Below are positions 62,799 to 64,000 of a stretch of 64,000 nucleotides of DNA, one piece after another. Under the pieces are notes generated by a model. The model saw only the letters and a program-made list of their open reading frames with translations. It had not been told where the DNA came from and did no database searches. Within the stretch, counting starts at the first letter, position 1. Every line of letters begins with the position of its first letter. Both the position numbers and the translations under genes were made by a program. Source of the stretch: an uncultured Acinetobacter sp. (GTDB lineage Bacteria; Cyanobacteriota; Vampirovibrionia; Gastranaerophilales; Gastranaerophilaceae); the NCBI GenBank assembly GCA_947306495.1, contig CAMZGT010000002.1, forward strand, positions 1 to 64,000, in the 5' to 3' direction.

Positions 62799-63462
62799 AT
62801 ACGAAATTGTCCAAAAAATAGAAGCTTTTGCACCATTAGAAACTCAAGAAAAGTGGGATATGAGCGGATGGCTTATAGATACTGCAAACTCAAATGTTAC
62901 AAAGATAATGTTTGCACTAACGATTACAGACAATGTCCTGCATCAGGCTTTTGAACAAAACTGTGATATGATAATTTCACATCATCCACTTTTTTATGTG
63001 CCATTAAAATATAAAAATATTAATATGTATTGTGCGCATACAAATCTTGACAGGGCAGAGGGCGGAACTACGGATACTTTGATAAAAGAGCTTGGTTTCA
63101 AGAAAACAAGAACAGAAGATTTTGTAAGAATTGTTGAATTTGAAAATCCGATATCAATCGAGGATTTACGTTTAAGACTGTTGAAAATTTCACCGAAATT
63201 AAGATACATAAATAATTTAGGTACAAAGGAAATTAAATCTGTCGGATTTTGCGCGGGTTCAGGTTCTGAATTTTTATCAGAAACTAACACAGACGCATTT
63301 GTTACAGGCGATTTAAAATTCCATACAGCATTGGATGCTAAACCGGCAGTATTTGATATAGGCCATTTTGAGAGTGAAATTTTTGCCCCAAAAATTCTAA
63401 AAGAAATAACCGAAGTTGGAGAAAAAGGAGTAATAGCTGATGAAAAAAGTCCTTTTATTTAG
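62791..63462 (+). CDS. Nif3-like dinuclear metal protein
   Basis: Start taken as TTG 62791 with GGAGGAAAT upstream, overlapping the coaBC end (223 aa). IISHHPLFYVPLK, NMYCAHTNLD, FVTGDLKFH and DIGHFESE carry the metal-binding His and Glu residues of the NIF3/YbgI family. Its physiological role is unsettled. Short form without the extra PII-like middle domain. Confidence 0.88.
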   Translation: MNKYEIVQKIEAFAPLETQEKWDMSGWLIDTANSNVTKIMFALTITDNVLHQAFEQNCDMIISHHPLFYVPLKYKNINMYCAHTNLDRAEGGTTDTLIKELGFKKTRTEDFVRIVEFENPISIEDLRLRLLKISPKLRYINNLGTKEIKSVGFCAGSGSEFLSETNTDAFVTGDLKFHTALDAKPAVFDIGHFESEIFAPKILKEITEVGEKGVIADEKSPFI

Positions 63463-63991
63463 TTTTCTGATATTGTTTGCGTTAACAACTTCGGTATTTG
63501 CTTATGAAACTGCAATAATAAGGTTTCCTGACGGAGAAAGATGGGACCCGGCATTTTACAAAAAAAATGGAAATGAAGCTATATTACAATATGTACCATT
63601 AGGACAAACAAATGATAATTGGGTTCGTTCCATTGTGCTGCACTCATATAATCATAATGAATATCCTGTAGATCAGTTTGTGTCAACGAACTTGGCTCGT
63701 ATGCAAAAAGCGAATCCAACGGCTAAATATAAAACATTAAAACTAAGTAAAAATGACGCAATGTTTACTCGCTGTACGGATGATTATCAAAAAGTTCAGG
63801 GACAATGTGAATTTTACCGTGCAACACAAGCGCATGGCGGAATTATTACGATCCACTATATGAATAAAAATAAGGCAGATTTTAAGGACAATTATACACT
63901 ATGGTTTGAAATTGTTAAACAGATTAAATTTTTAAATAGTTACTATCGCGGAGAAAGAACTTTTAATAAATCAGATTTTTTTGAATTGTAA
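63440..63991 (+). CDS. Secreted protein of unknown function (183 aa)
   Basis: Signal peptide MKKVLLFSFLILFALTTSVFAY. The mature part is mixed, with two cysteines (FTRCTDD, GQCEFY) that could form a disulfide. GAAAAAGGAG lies inside the preceding gene, which it overlaps by 23 bp. Periplasmic or cell-surface. Not recognised. Confidence 0.65.
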   Translation: MKKVLLFSFLILFALTTSVFAYETAIIRFPDGERWDPAFYKKNGNEAILQYVPLGQTNDNWVRSIVLHSYNHNEYPVDQFVSTNLARMQKANPTAKYKTLKLSKNDAMFTRCTDDYQKVQGQCEFYRATQAHGGIITIHYMNKNKADFKDNYTLWFEIVKQIKFLNSYYRGERTFNKSDFFEL

Positions 63992-64000
63992 TTATTTACA

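Noticed and set aside
1-64000. CRISPR array, insertion sequence or rRNA
   Set aside because: No regularly spaced repeats, no transposase and no rRNA signature were seen in either strand.

Overview
The window is AT-rich and joins two pieces of DNA at a tRNA-Gly gene. From the left edge to about 19.25 kb it is most of a temperate prophage. From 19.25 kb to the right edge it is core chromosome of a flagellated, piliated bacterium with an outer membrane. Genes for the L and P rings (flgH, flgI), the PilM/PilN/PilO type IV pilus parts, paired pseudopilins and the overall gene style suggest a gut relative of the Cyanobacteria (Vampirovibrionia/Melainabacteria, Gastranaerophilales). That taxonomic call is inference only; no rRNA gene is present.

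Prophage, left arm (1-5.1 kb, minus strand): a P22-like head module of small terminase subunit candidate, portal, a tiny protein, scaffold, and a major capsid protein cut by the window edge. No large terminase gene is visible. Next comes a non-coding and rearranged stretch (5.1-7.1 kb). It holds a large dyad that may be an operator, strong hairpins, an inverted and decayed second copy of the 165-aa gene, and an AT-rich cluster of GTTAT(T)AAC repeats that could be an origin. From 7.2 to 12.65 kb a rightward accessory block encodes a methylase-like protein without its catalytic motif, a zinc-ribbon amidoligase paired with a class II glutamine amidotransferase, and a run of tiny, mostly acidic or zinc-binding proteins. 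A leftward S24 repressor (12.64-13.31 kb) faces a rightward early operon. The two share a palindromic operator whose ends are the -35 boxes of both promoters. The early operon carries YqaJ exonuclease, RecT, SSB, DnaB-type helicase, an HTH protein, an excisionase and a tyrosine integrase. The integrase abuts the 3' end of tRNA-Gly, so integration at that tRNA is very likely.

Chromosome: a leftward pilus operon (PilM-PilN fusion, PilO) is divergent from rlmB-rpoD-TPR-speB. A flagellar operon follows (flgI, flgJ, unknown, flgH, flgN, flgK, flgL). A DtxR-type regulator with its own operator, mnmA and nadA are on the minus strand, then fusA, mtnP, yggT and a TPR glycosyltransferase on the plus strand. 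Further right are plsC, a large unknown protein, a flippase, two pseudopilins, comM and an M16 peptidase. A second flagellar operon (lytic transglycosylase, flgF, flgG, flgA) runs leftward. The last part has two unknown membrane-associated proteins, a phosphorylase-like protein that lacks the PLP lysine, def, a sigma-28-promoter-driven EF-hand/YwqK-like protein, fmt, coaBC, a Nif3 protein and a secreted protein.

Flagellar assembly is spread over two loci here. FlgJ has only its rod-binding part and the peptidoglycan-cutting activity is probably supplied by the transglycosylase in the second locus. The sigma-28 promoter at 58.65 kb ties the 600-aa unknown protein to late flagellar expression.
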